Assembly: GCA_028281925.1 (NCBI GenBank) | Contig: JANQIX010000001.1 | Location: forward strand, 113,576 to 177,575 | DNA from: Alphaproteobacteria bacterium | Lineage (GTDB): Bacteria > Pseudomonadota > Alphaproteobacteria > DSM-16000 > Inquilinaceae | Length of the DNA: 64,000 nucleotides | Direction: 5' to 3' | In this document: in pieces, positions 43,954 to 52,982 of the stretch | How the letters are laid out: each line of letters begins with the position of its first letter | Numbering within the stretch: position 1 is the stretch's first letter | Position numbers and translations under genes: made by a program | Notes under the pieces: generated by a model | What the model was told of the DNA's origin: nothing | Databases searched by the model: none | Seen by the model: only the letters and a program-made list of their open reading frames with translations

Positions 43954-44892
43954 CTACGCAGCGGAACCTGATCGTCCCGCTTTCCGCACCCGCCACCATT
44001 TCGGCGCGGCCAAGACGGCGCGAAACGGCCAAAGCGGCTGCTTCGCAAACCCGTTGCGGACATATCCGACTGCATCGCGTACCCGCCCGGACGCCAGTGT
44101 GCCCGCGATCAGCTTGGCCCGTTCCAGCGCTTGCCAGCCGGCGAGCATCTCTTGCTGCAGGCCGATTTGCTGTGCCTCATCGATCAGATCCTGGGCCAGC
44201 CGAACATGTTCCTGATGAATCGCAAGGCGGTTCCGCCGCGCCGGATCAAGCGTGAGGCTGCTAGGGTGACGGCGATAAGCAGTCAGCGGCTGGCGTAACG
44301 GCCGACAGACACAAGCCGTTCGCGCCAGCTTCAGCAGCATCGCCCGGTCGCCGGCGATGGCGTATCTCGTGTCGAACCCGCCAATCGCGACAAGACGATC
44401 ACGGTGGATCAGTTTGGCGTTCAGCGCTGGAATCCCGAAGCATAGGGTCTCCGTTGCAAGGTCGGCAGCGGCGGGGCCGATCTCGGCCAATTCGTCACCG
44501 GCTTCATCCACGTAGCGAACCGGCCCATAGAGCAGGTCGATCCTTTCGTCGGCCGACAGCGCCGCGCGGGCCGCCGCGATCGCGCCGGGCAGCAGCAGAT
44601 CGTCGCCGTTCAGAAACAGGATGTACCGGCCCCGTGCCGCCGCCAGTCCCTGGTTCAGTGCCTGGTAGAGACCGCGGCCATCCTGACGAAGCACCCGAAG
44701 TCGGGGAGACGCTTCCAAGATGGAGAGGGTCCCGTCGGTCGAACCGCCGTCGACCACGACATGTTCGATGCCGTCGTCCCACTGGGCTTCCACGGACGCC
44801 AGGCAGGTCCCCAAAAAAGCCGCAGCGTTCAGCGTCGGCGTGACGACCGAGATCGGCAGCGCGCCCAGCGTCGTTGCTTGGTTGGCGGACAC
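43954..44892 (-). CDS. GT2 family glycosyltransferase
   Basis: A 312-residue GT-A glycosyltransferase: PISVVTPTLNAAAFLGTCLA, VDGGSTDGTLSIL, NQGLAAARGRYILFLNGDD with the metal-binding GDD, and FDTRYAIAGDRAMLLKLA near the acceptor site. It is the last gene of the export operon, 21 bases after wzt, so it probably adds a sugar of the exported polysaccharide. Inverting mechanism is typical of GT2; donor unknown. Confidence 0.92.
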   Translation of the reverse strand: MSANQATTLGALPISVVTPTLNAAAFLGTCLASVEAQWDDGIEHVVVDGGSTDGTLSILEASPRLRVLRQDGRGLYQALNQGLAAARGRYILFLNGDDLLLPGAIAAARAALSADERIDLLYGPVRYVDEAGDELAEIGPAAADLATETLCFGIPALNAKLIHRDRLVAIGGFDTRYAIAGDRAMLLKLARTACVCRPLRQPLTAYRRHPSSLTLDPARRNRLAIHQEHVRLAQDLIDEAQQIGLQQEMLAGWQALERAKLIAGTLASGRVRDAVGYVRNGFAKQPLWPFRAVLAAPKWWRVRKAGRSGSAA

Positions 44893-44913
44893 GGGCTTCC
44901 GATGGGGCCGGGC

Positions 44914-46260
44914 TCAGGGTCCGGCGCGCGCCGGAGCGCGGACGGGCTTCGCACGTGTCAGGGGCAATGGCGTCCCGTCCAGCGTCCAGTCGGCCCCCGC
45001 GAACAGGCTGGGCATGCGCTGGGTCACGTGCTGTGCCGGTGCGTGCGGGTACTCGCTCCAGAACGCGTCGGGCTGGACCGTGAAAGACAGCCTCGGGCGC
45101 ATCCGTTCGATCCACTTGTCTCCGATGCGGCCGGTCAGGTTCGCGATGATACCAAGCTCTATCGCATAGACACCCGGCGTCAGCCGCGGCAGCGGGATCG
45201 TCACGGTCAGAACGCCATCCTCCGGCAGAGCATCAAAATCAATCTCGTCCCAGTGCATGGCATGCATCAGGCTCGGCTCGGCGAAGCCTGACTTGCGGAG
45301 CGCGACGACGACACCCTGATCTCGGGCGCTGCCGTCACGACCGGAATAGGCGATCTGCACGACGACGGGCATCGCCGCGGCATCCGACACCGTCGGCGGC
45401 GGGCTGACCAGCGTGATCGCGTCCAGCCGCATCTGCCCACCAAGATCGGTCTCGGTCACCTCATCGGTCGCCCCGGCCGTGAGGGATCTGTGAGCCTCCG
45501 CCGCCTTGGAAAGGGCTCTGGCTTCGTACTCCATCATGACATCCCGCACCGGCCCCTCGGTGACGGCCAGCCCATGGTCCAGCATGATCGCGCGATCGCA
45601 GATGGCTTCCATCAGGACCGTGTTGTGCGACACGAAGAGGATGCCGCCGCCGCGCCGCCGATAGCCGCTAAACCAGTCCGCGCAGCGCTGTCGAAAGGAT
45701 GAGTCGCCGACGCTCAGCACCTCGTCGACCAGAAGAATGTCCGGGTCCATATGGATGGCGATCGAGAAGCCGAGCCGCACCTTCATGCCGGAGCTGTAGG
45801 TGCGCACCGGTGCATCGATGAAGTCACCGATCTCCGCGAACTCCAGTATTCGCGACATGCGCGCGTTCACGTCGGCGCGGCTGAGGCCGAGGAACGAGGC
45901 CGCGACGTGAATGTTCTCCCGCCCGGTGAGGATCGGGTTCATCCCGGTGCCCAGCGCGATCAGCGCACCAACGCGCCCCCAGCAGCGGATGCGCCCTCCG
46001 TCCGGCAGCAATGCCCCGAACAGCAGCTTCAGAAGTGTGCTCTTGCCGGCGCCGTTGTGACCGACAAGCCCAAGCGTCTCACCGGCGTTCAGGGTCAGCG
46101 ACACGTCGCGCAGGGCCCAGAACTCGCCCCGGCGCAGCTTCGCGCCGCCGCGCGAGCGCAGCAGAAATTCCCGGGCGATGTCCTGATAGCCATAAAGCAG
46201 CGACCGCCGGAGATCCCGGCAGAACTTCTTCGAAACAGCGTCTACTCGCACCAGCATCAA
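44914..46260 (-). CDS. wzt: O-antigen/polysaccharide ABC transporter ATP-binding protein (Wzt-type)
   Basis: A 448-residue ATPase of the polysaccharide-exporting ABC-2 family. Walker A is [16 protein letters not shown], the signature [17 protein letters not shown], Walker [16 protein letters not shown]-terminal extension (about residues 270-430, [11 protein letters not shown] ... [20 protein letters not shown]) corresponds to the Wzt carbohydrate-binding domain that recognises the finished, end-modified chain. Long C-terminal domains occur in Wzt proteins exporting terminated O-antigens. It follows wzm by 32 bases. Export of a nonulosonate-containing glycan is implied by the island. Confidence 0.93.
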   Translation of the reverse strand: MMLVRVDAVSKKFCRDLRRSLLYGYQDIAREFLLRSRGGAKLRRGEFWALRDVSLTLNAGETLGLVGHNGAGKSTLLKLLFGALLPDGGRIRCWGRVGALIALGTGMNPILTGRENIHVAASFLGLSRADVNARMSRILEFAEIGDFIDAPVRTYSSGMKVRLGFSIAIHMDPDILLVDEVLSVGDSSFRQRCADWFSGYRRRGGGILFVSHNTVLMEAICDRAIMLDHGLAVTEGPVRDVMMEYEARALSKAAEAHRSLTAGATDEVTETDLGGQMRLDAITLVSPPPTVSDAAAMPVVVQIAYSGRDGSARDQGVVVALRKSGFAEPSLMHAMHWDEIDFDALPEDGVLTVTIPLPRLTPGVYAIELGIIANLTGRIGDKWIERMRPRLSFTVQPDAFWSEYPHAPAQHVTQRMPSLFAGADWTLDGTPLPLTRAKPVRAPARAGP

Positions 46261-46292
46261 TTGCGTCTCCGCCGACCGGCAAGCCAGTCGGC

Positions 46293-47174
46293 TCAGGCCC
46301 CGCTGCGCTCGACGATGAAGGGGATCGTGATCCGGTACAGCATGTGGGCGGCAGCCAGTAGCACCAGCAACCCAAGGAAGATGCCCACCGTCACCCCCGG
46401 GGCACCGACTGCACCGCCGGTGATCAAGGCGCGCCCGGCATCAAGGAGATAGCCCACCGGGTTCCATGCGATCAGGCCCGCCAGAACGCCGGACTCGGGG
46501 GCCGCATAGACGACGGGCGTCAGCAGGAACAACCCGTTCAGCGCATAGGTCATGATGAAAGAGAAATCGCCGAACAGGTTCTCCAGCGGCGCCACCAGTT
46601 CGCCGACAAGCAGGCCCAAAACGATCATGGGCACAATAGCGAGCGGGTACCACAGCAGATGGGGCAGATGGCTGGCGTCGAGGAATACCAGCACCGCGAC
46701 GGTCAGTGTGACCAGGCCGAAGCCGGCATTCATCAGCACTCGGTAGAGCTTCGCCAGGATCATGCCCTCGATCGGGAAGTTCAATCGGTTGAGCAATGAC
46801 TTGCCCTGCGCCATTGCCTGCCGCGGGACGTCCGTCGAAAGCCGAAAGACCTGCCACAGCAAGGTGCCCGCATAGACGTAGAGCGGATACGGCAGCGCCG
46901 TCTCGCCAAGCGCCAACACGCCGGAATCGACAAGCGCGACGAAGACGGCACTGGCAATGATCGGCTGAATGAAGATCCAGAGGCCGCCCAGGATCAGGCC
47001 CCGGTACTGCGCGGCCAGATCCCGCCGGAAGATGGTCACCGACAGGAAGCCGGACCGGCTGAGGTCGGCGACGAACGCGCGCCAGACCATCCGCGGCGAT
47101 CGCAGCCGCGACGACGCATTGATGTCGACGATGGGCGCCTGCTCACCCGGCTCCGGCAGCGTGGTGCCGCTCAT
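46293..47174 (-). CDS. wzm: polysaccharide ABC transporter permease (Wzm-type)
   Basis: A 293-residue ABC-2-type permease with six hydrophobic helices after a cytoplasmic N-terminus. [20 protein letters not shown] and [20 protein letters not shown] are characteristic of polysaccharide exporters; [20 protein letters not shown] follows. Its start overlaps the upstream GT-B-like gene stop by four bases (ATGA), so the operon order is GT-B, wzm, wzt, GT2. With Wzt it moves the undecaprenyl-linked glycan across the inner membrane. Confidence 0.93.
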   Translation of the reverse strand: MSGTTLPEPGEQAPIVDINASSRLRSPRMVWRAFVADLSRSGFLSVTIFRRDLAAQYRGLILGGLWIFIQPIIASAVFVALVDSGVLALGETALPYPLYVYAGTLLWQVFRLSTDVPRQAMAQGKSLLNRLNFPIEGMILAKLYRVLMNAGFGLVTLTVAVLVFLDASHLPHLLWYPLAIVPMIVLGLLVGELVAPLENLFGDFSFIMTYALNGLFLLTPVVYAAPESGVLAGLIAWNPVGYLLDAGRALITGGAVGAPGVTVGIFLGLLVLLAAAHMLYRITIPFIVERSGA

Positions 47175-48586
47175 GAGGCCCCCCGCAGAGGCGCGATCTC
47201 ATCGTCGGCCCTCTCGAAGGGACCGGGATCGGCATGGGGCGAAGGGGACAGCGCTGTCGCCGGGACGGCCGGCGCTCCGCCAAGAACAGCCTCCACACAT
47301 CGTGCCGTCGCGCCATCCGGGAAGAATGTGCGAATATGCTCCCGATCGGCCAGGCACGCCTCTGCCAGCCATCGGTCGCCTTCAGCGAGAGCGACCAGGA
47401 TGGGCGACATCAACCGGCACAGATCGCGGTCCGGATCGGCGACGTAGAACTGCAAGTCTCGATAGAGATCCCTCAGCGCCGGCCATTGGGCGACATAGTC
47501 CATCGTCCGGTTGTGGACAAGCAAGGTCGGCACGCCGACCGCCGCCGGCACCAGCAGGATCGTGGAGTAGAGGCTGACGACCACGTCTGTCTGCGAGAGA
47601 AGCGGGTAGACTGGGGCGCCGGTCAGCGACCATCGGCGGATACCGGCGGCTGCCGCTTCCGCGGCAAAGGCCACGAAATCCGTCGATGGATGGGGCTTGA
47701 ACACGATCTCGGCATCCGGCGCCGCCATGGCTATGGCGTCGGAAATCTGGCGCAGAACAGCGCGCAGTTCTTCATACTCAAGAAGATAGGCTTCCGAGTG
47801 GTAGGTCGGGTCGCTGGCTGCGACCACCTTGCGGCCCGGCGGCAGAAAGGCCCGCAGCAGAACAAGCACCCTGAGCGGCCTGTCCGGCTGCCTCCGGCCC
47901 TTTGGGAAGCCTTCCAGCCATCCCGCATCCAGCCCTGGATAGCCCACATACCGGAACCCTTCGCGCCGATCCCTGCACAGGCGCCAATGCGCGTCGGCGA
48001 TGAACGGCATCCAATAGTGCGCCCAGGCCGGCAGCGGATCGTTGCCATGTGGGAACGGCGCGAAATCCTCAGGCCCGCCATGATTTGCGGCATGGGGCAG
48101 CAGATAGGTGGGGACCTTCGCCGCCAGCAGCCAGGCCGCATGGGCCTCCCTGCCATGGCCAGTGCCGCCGGCGCGGTGATCCAGCAGCACGGCCTGCGGC
48201 TGAAGACCGGGCAGCAGGTCTGCGTATCTGGCGCGCGCGTTCAGAAACCGCTCCAGCCGGGACAGCGCCCGCCTCAAGCGGGTCGGGGACCGGTGACCGT
48301 CACGCCGGGACCGGCGCAGCAACGGCCGCACCAACGGCGCGCAGAGCCGCCATGGCCACGGCAAGGCGCCAAGCCCGTCGACCACCGCAATCCCGTGCCG
48401 GCGCAGCAAGTCAGGGTAGAAGCGGTCACCCCGGAACACTTGGGTGGCGCTAAGTGCGCACATCACAACGGTTAGCTGAATGCCGGGATCGTACCGCCGC
48501 AGCCCGACCAGTACCGGGGCCGAGAAATCGAACGTGGCCCCATCCTTGGTGCAGATGAAGACGATCCTTGAGGGCTGGACAGCCAT
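47171..48586 (-). CDS. GT-B-like transferase heading the export operon
   Basis: About 471 residues from ATG 48586 (MAVQPSRIVFICTKDGATFD); an upstream frame to 48814 would overlap a divergent gene and is rejected. The fold resembles a capsule/CDP-glycerol-type GT-B protein: VLLDHRAGGTGHG, YLLPHAANHGGPEDF, FRYVGYPGLDAGWL, EIVFKPHPSTDFVAF and DVVVSLYSTILLVPAAVGVP. It lacks the four-cysteine signature of paralogues A-C, so it is a different family. Overlap with wzm suggests co-translation. Substrate unknown. Confidence 0.65.
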   Translation of the reverse strand: MAVQPSRIVFICTKDGATFDFSAPVLVGLRRYDPGIQLTVVMCALSATQVFRGDRFYPDLLRRHGIAVVDGLGALPWPWRLCAPLVRPLLRRSRRDGHRSPTRLRRALSRLERFLNARARYADLLPGLQPQAVLLDHRAGGTGHGREAHAAWLLAAKVPTYLLPHAANHGGPEDFAPFPHGNDPLPAWAHYWMPFIADAHWRLCRDRREGFRYVGYPGLDAGWLEGFPKGRRQPDRPLRVLVLLRAFLPPGRKVVAASDPTYHSEAYLLEYEELRAVLRQISDAIAMAAPDAEIVFKPHPSTDFVAFAAEAAAAGIRRWSLTGAPVYPLLSQTDVVVSLYSTILLVPAAVGVPTLLVHNRTMDYVAQWPALRDLYRDLQFYVADPDRDLCRLMSPILVALAEGDRWLAEACLADREHIRTFFPDGATARCVEAVLGGAPAVPATALSPSPHADPGPFERADDEIAPLRGAS

Positions 48587-48715
48587 GGGCGCGGTTGCAT
48601 GATTGTTGCGGTGCTGCCATTGACAAGAGGGCGCCCGGATTGTCAAGGCGAGCCCCGCCGGATCTGATACCTGAGCCCGTTTCCGGCGACCCATGTCAGG
48701 CGATGACGCCGAACG

Positions 48716-49375
48716 ATGACGACGGAATTGCACAGCTTCGCAGACATCACCCTCTGGCGGCGGGCGGTCGTTGCTGCGATCGCGCGCAGCATCGCAAACG
48801 CCGGTTCCCAGCAATTGGTTGCCCTTCCCGGCGGCTCGACACCGCGGACATTTCTGCCCGCCTTGGCGTCCGAGATCCCGTGCTGGCCGGATACGACCGT
48901 CACCCTTACGGATGACAGGCGGGTTCCGCGGGATGATCCCCGATCAAATGCCGGGATGGTCCGTCAACTGCTCCTCGACACGTTGGAGGGGCCCACCACC
49001 TTCGTGCCGCCTCTGACCGCATCGGGCGAAGATGCAGCCGATGCCCGCGGGCTTCCCTGCCGACGGTTCGACCTCATTGTCCTCGGCCTCGGCGAAGATG
49101 GCCACATCGCCTCCCTGTTTCCGGGTTCGCCTGCCGTTGAAGATGGCGGCATCGACTGGGTATCGGTGGACCGTGCACCGGACGGCCTCGCCCGGATCAG
49201 CCTGCCGATGGCGAGTCTCGTCCAGGCCCAGTACCTTGTCATCCCGATCCTCGGTAATCTAAAGAGGCGTCTTGTGGAAACGGCGATTGCAGGTGCTGGT
49301 GACATGTCGCTGCCCCTGTCGCAACTGCTGAAAAAGCGAAATCTTGGCGAGACTCTTTTTCTTTGGAGTCCCTAG
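48716..49375 (+). CDS. pgl: 6-phosphogluconolactonase
   Basis: A 219-residue NagB-fold hydrolase of the 6-phosphogluconolactonase type. Motifs: LVALPGGSTPRTFLPALA (phosphate loop), TDDRRVPRDDPRSNAGM (family consensus DERxVPxDDxxSN), and LGLGEDGHIASLFPGSPAV. Two residues of the first motif differ from the DERxV consensus (DDR). It is remote from zwf and edd, which it usually accompanies in pentose-phosphate or Entner-Doudoroff operons, and lies between the export operon and an FkbM gene. A glucosamine-6-phosphate-related role is the alternative. Confidence 0.85.
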   Translation: MTTELHSFADITLWRRAVVAAIARSIANAGSQQLVALPGGSTPRTFLPALASEIPCWPDTTVTLTDDRRVPRDDPRSNAGMVRQLLLDTLEGPTTFVPPLTASGEDAADARGLPCRRFDLIVLGLGEDGHIASLFPGSPAVEDGGIDWVSVDRAPDGLARISLPMASLVQAQYLVIPILGNLKRRLVETAIAGAGDMSLPLSQLLKKRNLGETLFLWSP

Positions 49376-49389
49376 GATAGACCAAAATC

Positions 49390-49409
49390 GGCAATGTCTT
49401 TAGATTGCC
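49390..49409. terminator. short hairpin downstream of pgl
   Basis: GGCAAT, eight bases, ATTGCC: a 6-bp inverted repeat 15 bases after the pgl stop codon. There is no U-tract after it, so it is a weak Rho-independent candidate or an unrelated dyad. Confidence 0.3.
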
Positions 49410-49564
49410 CGCGTTCTCCTGAGATCTTATGGGGTTCATCAACATTCTTGTTTCTGAATTAACCACATGGATGCGGACACAAGGTCTCGGCGTCAAAGGG
49501 ATGTATCCCATGAAGCCGCCGACCGCCTCGTCCTTTGCCTCAACGAAGCAACACGGGGGCCGAC

Positions 49565-50467
49565 GTGGTTTCGCTGGCTGAGCGGCGGCTGAAACGCGGA
49601 TTGGGATCGAAGTTCGCAAGACTAGCCTTGACGTCCGGGCCGGTTGGCAGCGCACTTCCGAACCGGCTGATCAAGATCCAGATGGGTCTCTATCGTGCCT
49701 TCGGGCGCCGTTCCGCCGCCGTCGAGCTCAACGGCCTAGCCTTTCGCGTCTCGACCGCAGACCTTTGGGCGTTCCGACGCTACTTCGCATACTGCAGCCT
49801 CGGAAAGCCGCGGGTGCTTCGCCGATTTCGGGATCTGCTTGGCAGCGATCCGGCATCCGTGTTCTGGGACATCGGCGCCAATTACGGCGTCTTCTCCATC
49901 CAGCTCGCGGACGCCGCCGGGACGGTGATCGCGGTGGAGCCGATTGCCGAAGTGCACCGGTTGCTGCGGCGGAATCTGGCCCCTTTCGGACCGACAGTTC
50001 AGCCGGTCAACGCGGCGGTCAGTGATCGCAACGGCAACGGGTCCATTTACGTCCCGCCCGACTTCTCCGGTGACGGAAGGATCTACCGGCCGGAGGATGA
50101 GCCGGACCGGAGGGTCGAACCCGTCGAGCTCGTGACCATCGACCATCTCGCAAAAACCATCGGCGGTGGACTGGCCGACACCATTGGCATGAAACTCGAC
50201 GTTCAGGGCGCGGAGACGCTTGCCGTGCTGGGCGCGCGCGAGGTGCTGGGCGGCGCCCGTCGCGCGCTGATCATGGTCGAGATCTGGCGCAAGGGGCTGG
50301 AAGACGGCGGCAGCAGTCTCGGCCAACTGGCGCAGGCGTTCCTGGAATGCGGCTATGACGATGTCGAATGGGCCGGCCGTCACCTTACCTGGCCCGAGTT
50401 CTGTCGTGAGATAGAGGCTGAAGAGGAAACTCTTGTCGCCGATGTCTTTCTTTCCCGCGGGCTGTGA
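49565..50467 (+). CDS. FkbM family methyltransferase
   Basis: About 300 residues from a GTG at 49565 preceded by GGGGGC; a TTG at 49535 would extend it. FkbM-type motif: VFWDIGANYGVFSIQLADAA, VIAVEPIAEVHRLLRRNL, NAAVSDRNGNGSIYV and GMKLDVQGAETLAVLGAREV, with the acidic residue that supports the methyl acceptor. Likely modifies a glycan hydroxyl. It lies between pgl and the HisF-type gene on the same strand. Confidence 0.87.
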   Translation: MVSLAERRLKRGLGSKFARLALTSGPVGSALPNRLIKIQMGLYRAFGRRSAAVELNGLAFRVSTADLWAFRRYFAYCSLGKPRVLRRFRDLLGSDPASVFWDIGANYGVFSIQLADAAGTVIAVEPIAEVHRLLRRNLAPFGPTVQPVNAAVSDRNGNGSIYVPPDFSGDGRIYRPEDEPDRRVEPVELVTIDHLAKTIGGGLADTIGMKLDVQGAETLAVLGAREVLGGARRALIMVEIWRKGLEDGGSSLGQLAQAFLECGYDDVEWAGRHLTWPEFCREIEAEEETLVADVFLSRGL

Positions 50468-50702
50468 ACGGCCAGTTGGCAAAGTCGAATGCGGTTCGCG
50501 CTCCCTGGGGCGCTGCCACCAGGCCGGAATGCCGCCATGGGGTGCCCGTACGGCGGCCGGCCTCAAGATGAGCCGAACCGGGGCGGCATCTGGTAATGAA
50601 GGGGATGCTGAGCCATGCGTGTCGGTGACGCCCGGTCCGTCGATGGCACCAGATGAGCGGTCTCCATAGCCGAGGGCCTGAGGCCCGGGATTGACACCGG
50701 CA

Positions 50703-51494
50703 ATGCCGACCATCCGCCTGATCGCCCGGCTCGACATCAAGGGCCCCAACCTGATCAAGTCGATCAATCTGGAAGGCGTGCGGGTCATCGGCGACCCGCG
50801 GGAGCACGCGTGCCGCTATTACGCCGACGGCGCGGACGAGTTGATCTATATGGACATGGTGGCCAGCCTCTATGGCCGGAACAGCCTGGACGACCTGGTG
50901 CGCCGCACGGCTGCCGATGTGTTCGTCCCGCTGACCGTGGGGGGCGGCATCCGCACGTTGGATGATGTCGACCGCATGCTGCGTGCCGGCGCCGACAAGG
51001 TGGCAATCAACACGCAAGCCGTGGCGACGCCCGAACTGGTGACACAGATCGCCAGGCGCTTCGGATCCCAATGCATGGTTGTGTCGATCGAAGCGAAAGA
51101 AACCGCGCCGGGTACATGGGAGCCCTATGTCGATTGCGGCCGAGAGCGCACCCATCTCGATGCCGTTGAATGGGCGCACCGCGCACAAGAGCTCGGCGCC
51201 GGCGAGATTCTGGTGACCTCGGTCGACCGCGAGGGCACCCGCCGCGGCTTCGACGTGGCGCTGACACGCGCCATCTCCGACGCCGTCACGCTGCCGGTGA
51301 TCGCCAGCGGCGGATTGGGAACAATCGACCATCTGGCCGAGGTCGTACACGAAGGCCGTGCCGATGCCGCCGCCATGGCCGACTGCCTGCACTACGGCCG
51401 CATCAGCCTGCCGGTGCTCCGCCAGGGCGCGGCGGATAGCGGGATTGCGGTACGACGGGTCGCCGATCACGGCGCGACGCGTCATACGCCATAA
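50703..51494 (+). CDS. hisF: HisF-type cyclase subunit of surface-sugar amidation
   Basis: About 263 residues, ATG at 50703 (MPTIRLIARLDIKGPNLIKS). The TIM-barrel motifs of HisF are present: LTVGGGIRTLDDVDRMLRAG, KVAINTQAV, ILVTSVDREGTRRGFD and VIASGGLGTIDHLAEVV. The opening LIARLDIKGPNLIKSINLEG differs from the IPCLDVKDGRV of histidine enzymes and matches the HisF2-like proteins paired with WbpG/PseA amidotransferases. So it most likely channels ammonia from the HisH-type protein to the sugar amidotransferase at 16698. The separation by 34 kb from hisH is unusual. Confidence 0.88.
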   Translation: MPTIRLIARLDIKGPNLIKSINLEGVRVIGDPREHACRYYADGADELIYMDMVASLYGRNSLDDLVRRTAADVFVPLTVGGGIRTLDDVDRMLRAGADKVAINTQAVATPELVTQIARRFGSQCMVVSIEAKETAPGTWEPYVDCGRERTHLDAVEWAHRAQELGAGEILVTSVDREGTRRGFDVALTRAISDAVTLPVIASGGLGTIDHLAEVVHEGRADAAAMADCLHYGRISLPVLRQGAADSGIAVRRVADHGATRHTP

Positions 51495-51814
51495 AACAAC
51501 CTGCCGACCCGTGGCCGCCAATCAACTGGACATACACTACGACGCAGGCCATCATAAATAGGTGGTTCTTGCCTACATTGGCTCATCTCTAAATTTCTAA
51601 CCTGCTAACCTGTTTCGAGTTAAAAAGCCTATGGAAGAGTGATGCACCGCCCCTGACTCTCTCCGCGCAGATGGGGCACCGTCGCAGACAGTTTAAAGGA
51701 GAGCAAAGGACGAACGGCTTAACCGTCAGAGCGGCCATGCGTTCCTTGTGCCGGGGCGGCACCGGCAACAGACCAAGTACGAAGACCACCAAATCAGAAG
51801 TACGGGAGGTAGCT
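51495..51814. other. intergenic region at the glycan island / mobile region border
   Basis: About 320 bases, AT-rich in its middle (51550-51640), with no gene. A short direct repeat, TAACCTGC then TAACCTG, occurs at 51599-51613. Composition changes here from GC-rich to mixed. The right part supplies the promoter and a strong ribosome-binding site for the next gene. Confidence 0.5.
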
Positions 51815-52411
51815 ATGCCAGCCGAAATACTACAGAAGCGCAAGCTGACAACCGGCGAGATAAATATTGTCGAGTCGATCTTCGGAGACGACATCACCAT
51901 CGAAAAGGTCATGATTATCCTCACCGACGACCGCCATCCGAACGGCGGCGCGGCCTGGGTAGGTGCGGAAAACGGCCCGGATAGCAGCACGATATTTTAC
52001 TCTACCAACAATAATTACTATGACATAAATCTGATTTACAGTACCGATATCTCGCACCTTGGACTGACCGCTCGGGTAGTTTTCGTCCACGAGATGGCGC
52101 ATGTCTGGCAGCACCAACCCCAGAGTCCAGAGATCGGCAACAGGACCAGAGACACCCCGAATTCGCGGAACCAGCGAAGTGACTACAACTATTCAGATAG
52201 GCTAAGCGCGAATGGAATTTGGGAGCCTTTCGACACATGGGACAGAGAGGAACAGGCCAATCTCTTTGCCGATATCTACAGGCTCAAGAATAACAGCCCG
52301 TCCGGCAGAATCTTGAAGATCGATGGCGTCCGTCGGAAACTGCAGCCCGACATACCAGGCGACATCTTACTCTTATACAACGCAATCGGCACTCTCAGCC
52401 CTGATCCTTAA
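51815..52411 (+). CDS. HExxH putative zinc-metallopeptidase-like protein
   Basis: A 198-residue protein with a strong ribosome site, GGGAGG at 51804-51809, five bases from the ATG. VVFVHEMAHVWQHQ is an HExxH zinc site; the sequence around DREEQANLFADIY may give the third (Glu or Asp) ligand. It lacks a signal peptide and recognisable family beyond the zinc motif; related short HExxH proteins occur near Rhs/type VI or toxin-type cassettes. Base composition is distinctly more AT-rich than the glycan island. It sits against an IS5 fragment, so it may be cargo of a mobile region. Activity is not shown. Confidence 0.6.
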   Translation: MPAEILQKRKLTTGEINIVESIFGDDITIEKVMIILTDDRHPNGGAAWVGAENGPDSSTIFYSTNNNYYDINLIYSTDISHLGLTARVVFVHEMAHVWQHQPQSPEIGNRTRDTPNSRNQRSDYNYSDRLSANGIWEPFDTWDREEQANLFADIYRLKNNSPSGRILKIDGVRRKLQPDIPGDILLLYNAIGTLSPDP

Positions 52412-52419
52412 TGCAGGCT

Positions 52420-52859
52420 GTGGGGGGCTGCTGCGTGACGTCCTCTCGGCTGGACAGCATTGCTGCATACCGGGGCCGAAGTGTCGCGTTGTTGTGCGAC
52501 GAGGCGGCCGAGCGCCTGGCCTTCCTGCCCCCCTTCGCTCCTGCCGCCGAGACATGGGCGCGCACGATGGTGCTGTCGAACATCTGCACCAGATGGGCCG
52601 ATCCGCTGAGATCGGCCAGCAGGGCGAAGAAGTCCTCGAAGACGCCGGACCGGCTGAGCCGGGAGAACCGCTTCCAGACGCTGTTCCAGTTGCCGAACCG
52701 CCCAGGTAGCGCCCGCCACGTCACGTTGTGGACGGCGAAATAGTGCAGTGCCTCAAGGAACAGCCGATCATCGCGCCCCTTGGCACCCCGAGCCGGCAGA
52801 CAAGCCCGGAACACCTCCAGCGCCACCTGCCAATCCGCATCCGTCATCTTCGTAGACAT
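52420..52859 (-). pseudogene. IS5-family (IS427-group) transposase remnant, OrfA portion
   Basis: The minus strand reads MTDADWQVALEVFRACLPAR then RALPGRFGNWNSVWKRFSRL and DSTIVRAHVSAAGAKGG, the N-terminal half of an IS5-family IS427-group transposase. At a six-G run (52528-52533) the frame changes, and the alternative frame continues GGQEGQALGR as expected for the frameshifted OrfAB product; homology stops about 30 residues later. Thus the element is truncated on its 3-prime side, and only part of it is present. It adjoins the HExxH gene end. Confidence 0.85.
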
Positions 52860-52982
52860 TGCCGACCTCCAAACCAAGCCGGCTCTCCATGAATCAGACA
52901 ATCATCAGGTTGGGAATCGCCAAACCGCTACCTGAGGCAATTCGTCCACACGACCTAGACTACTTCCTGAGCCATAGGTGGC

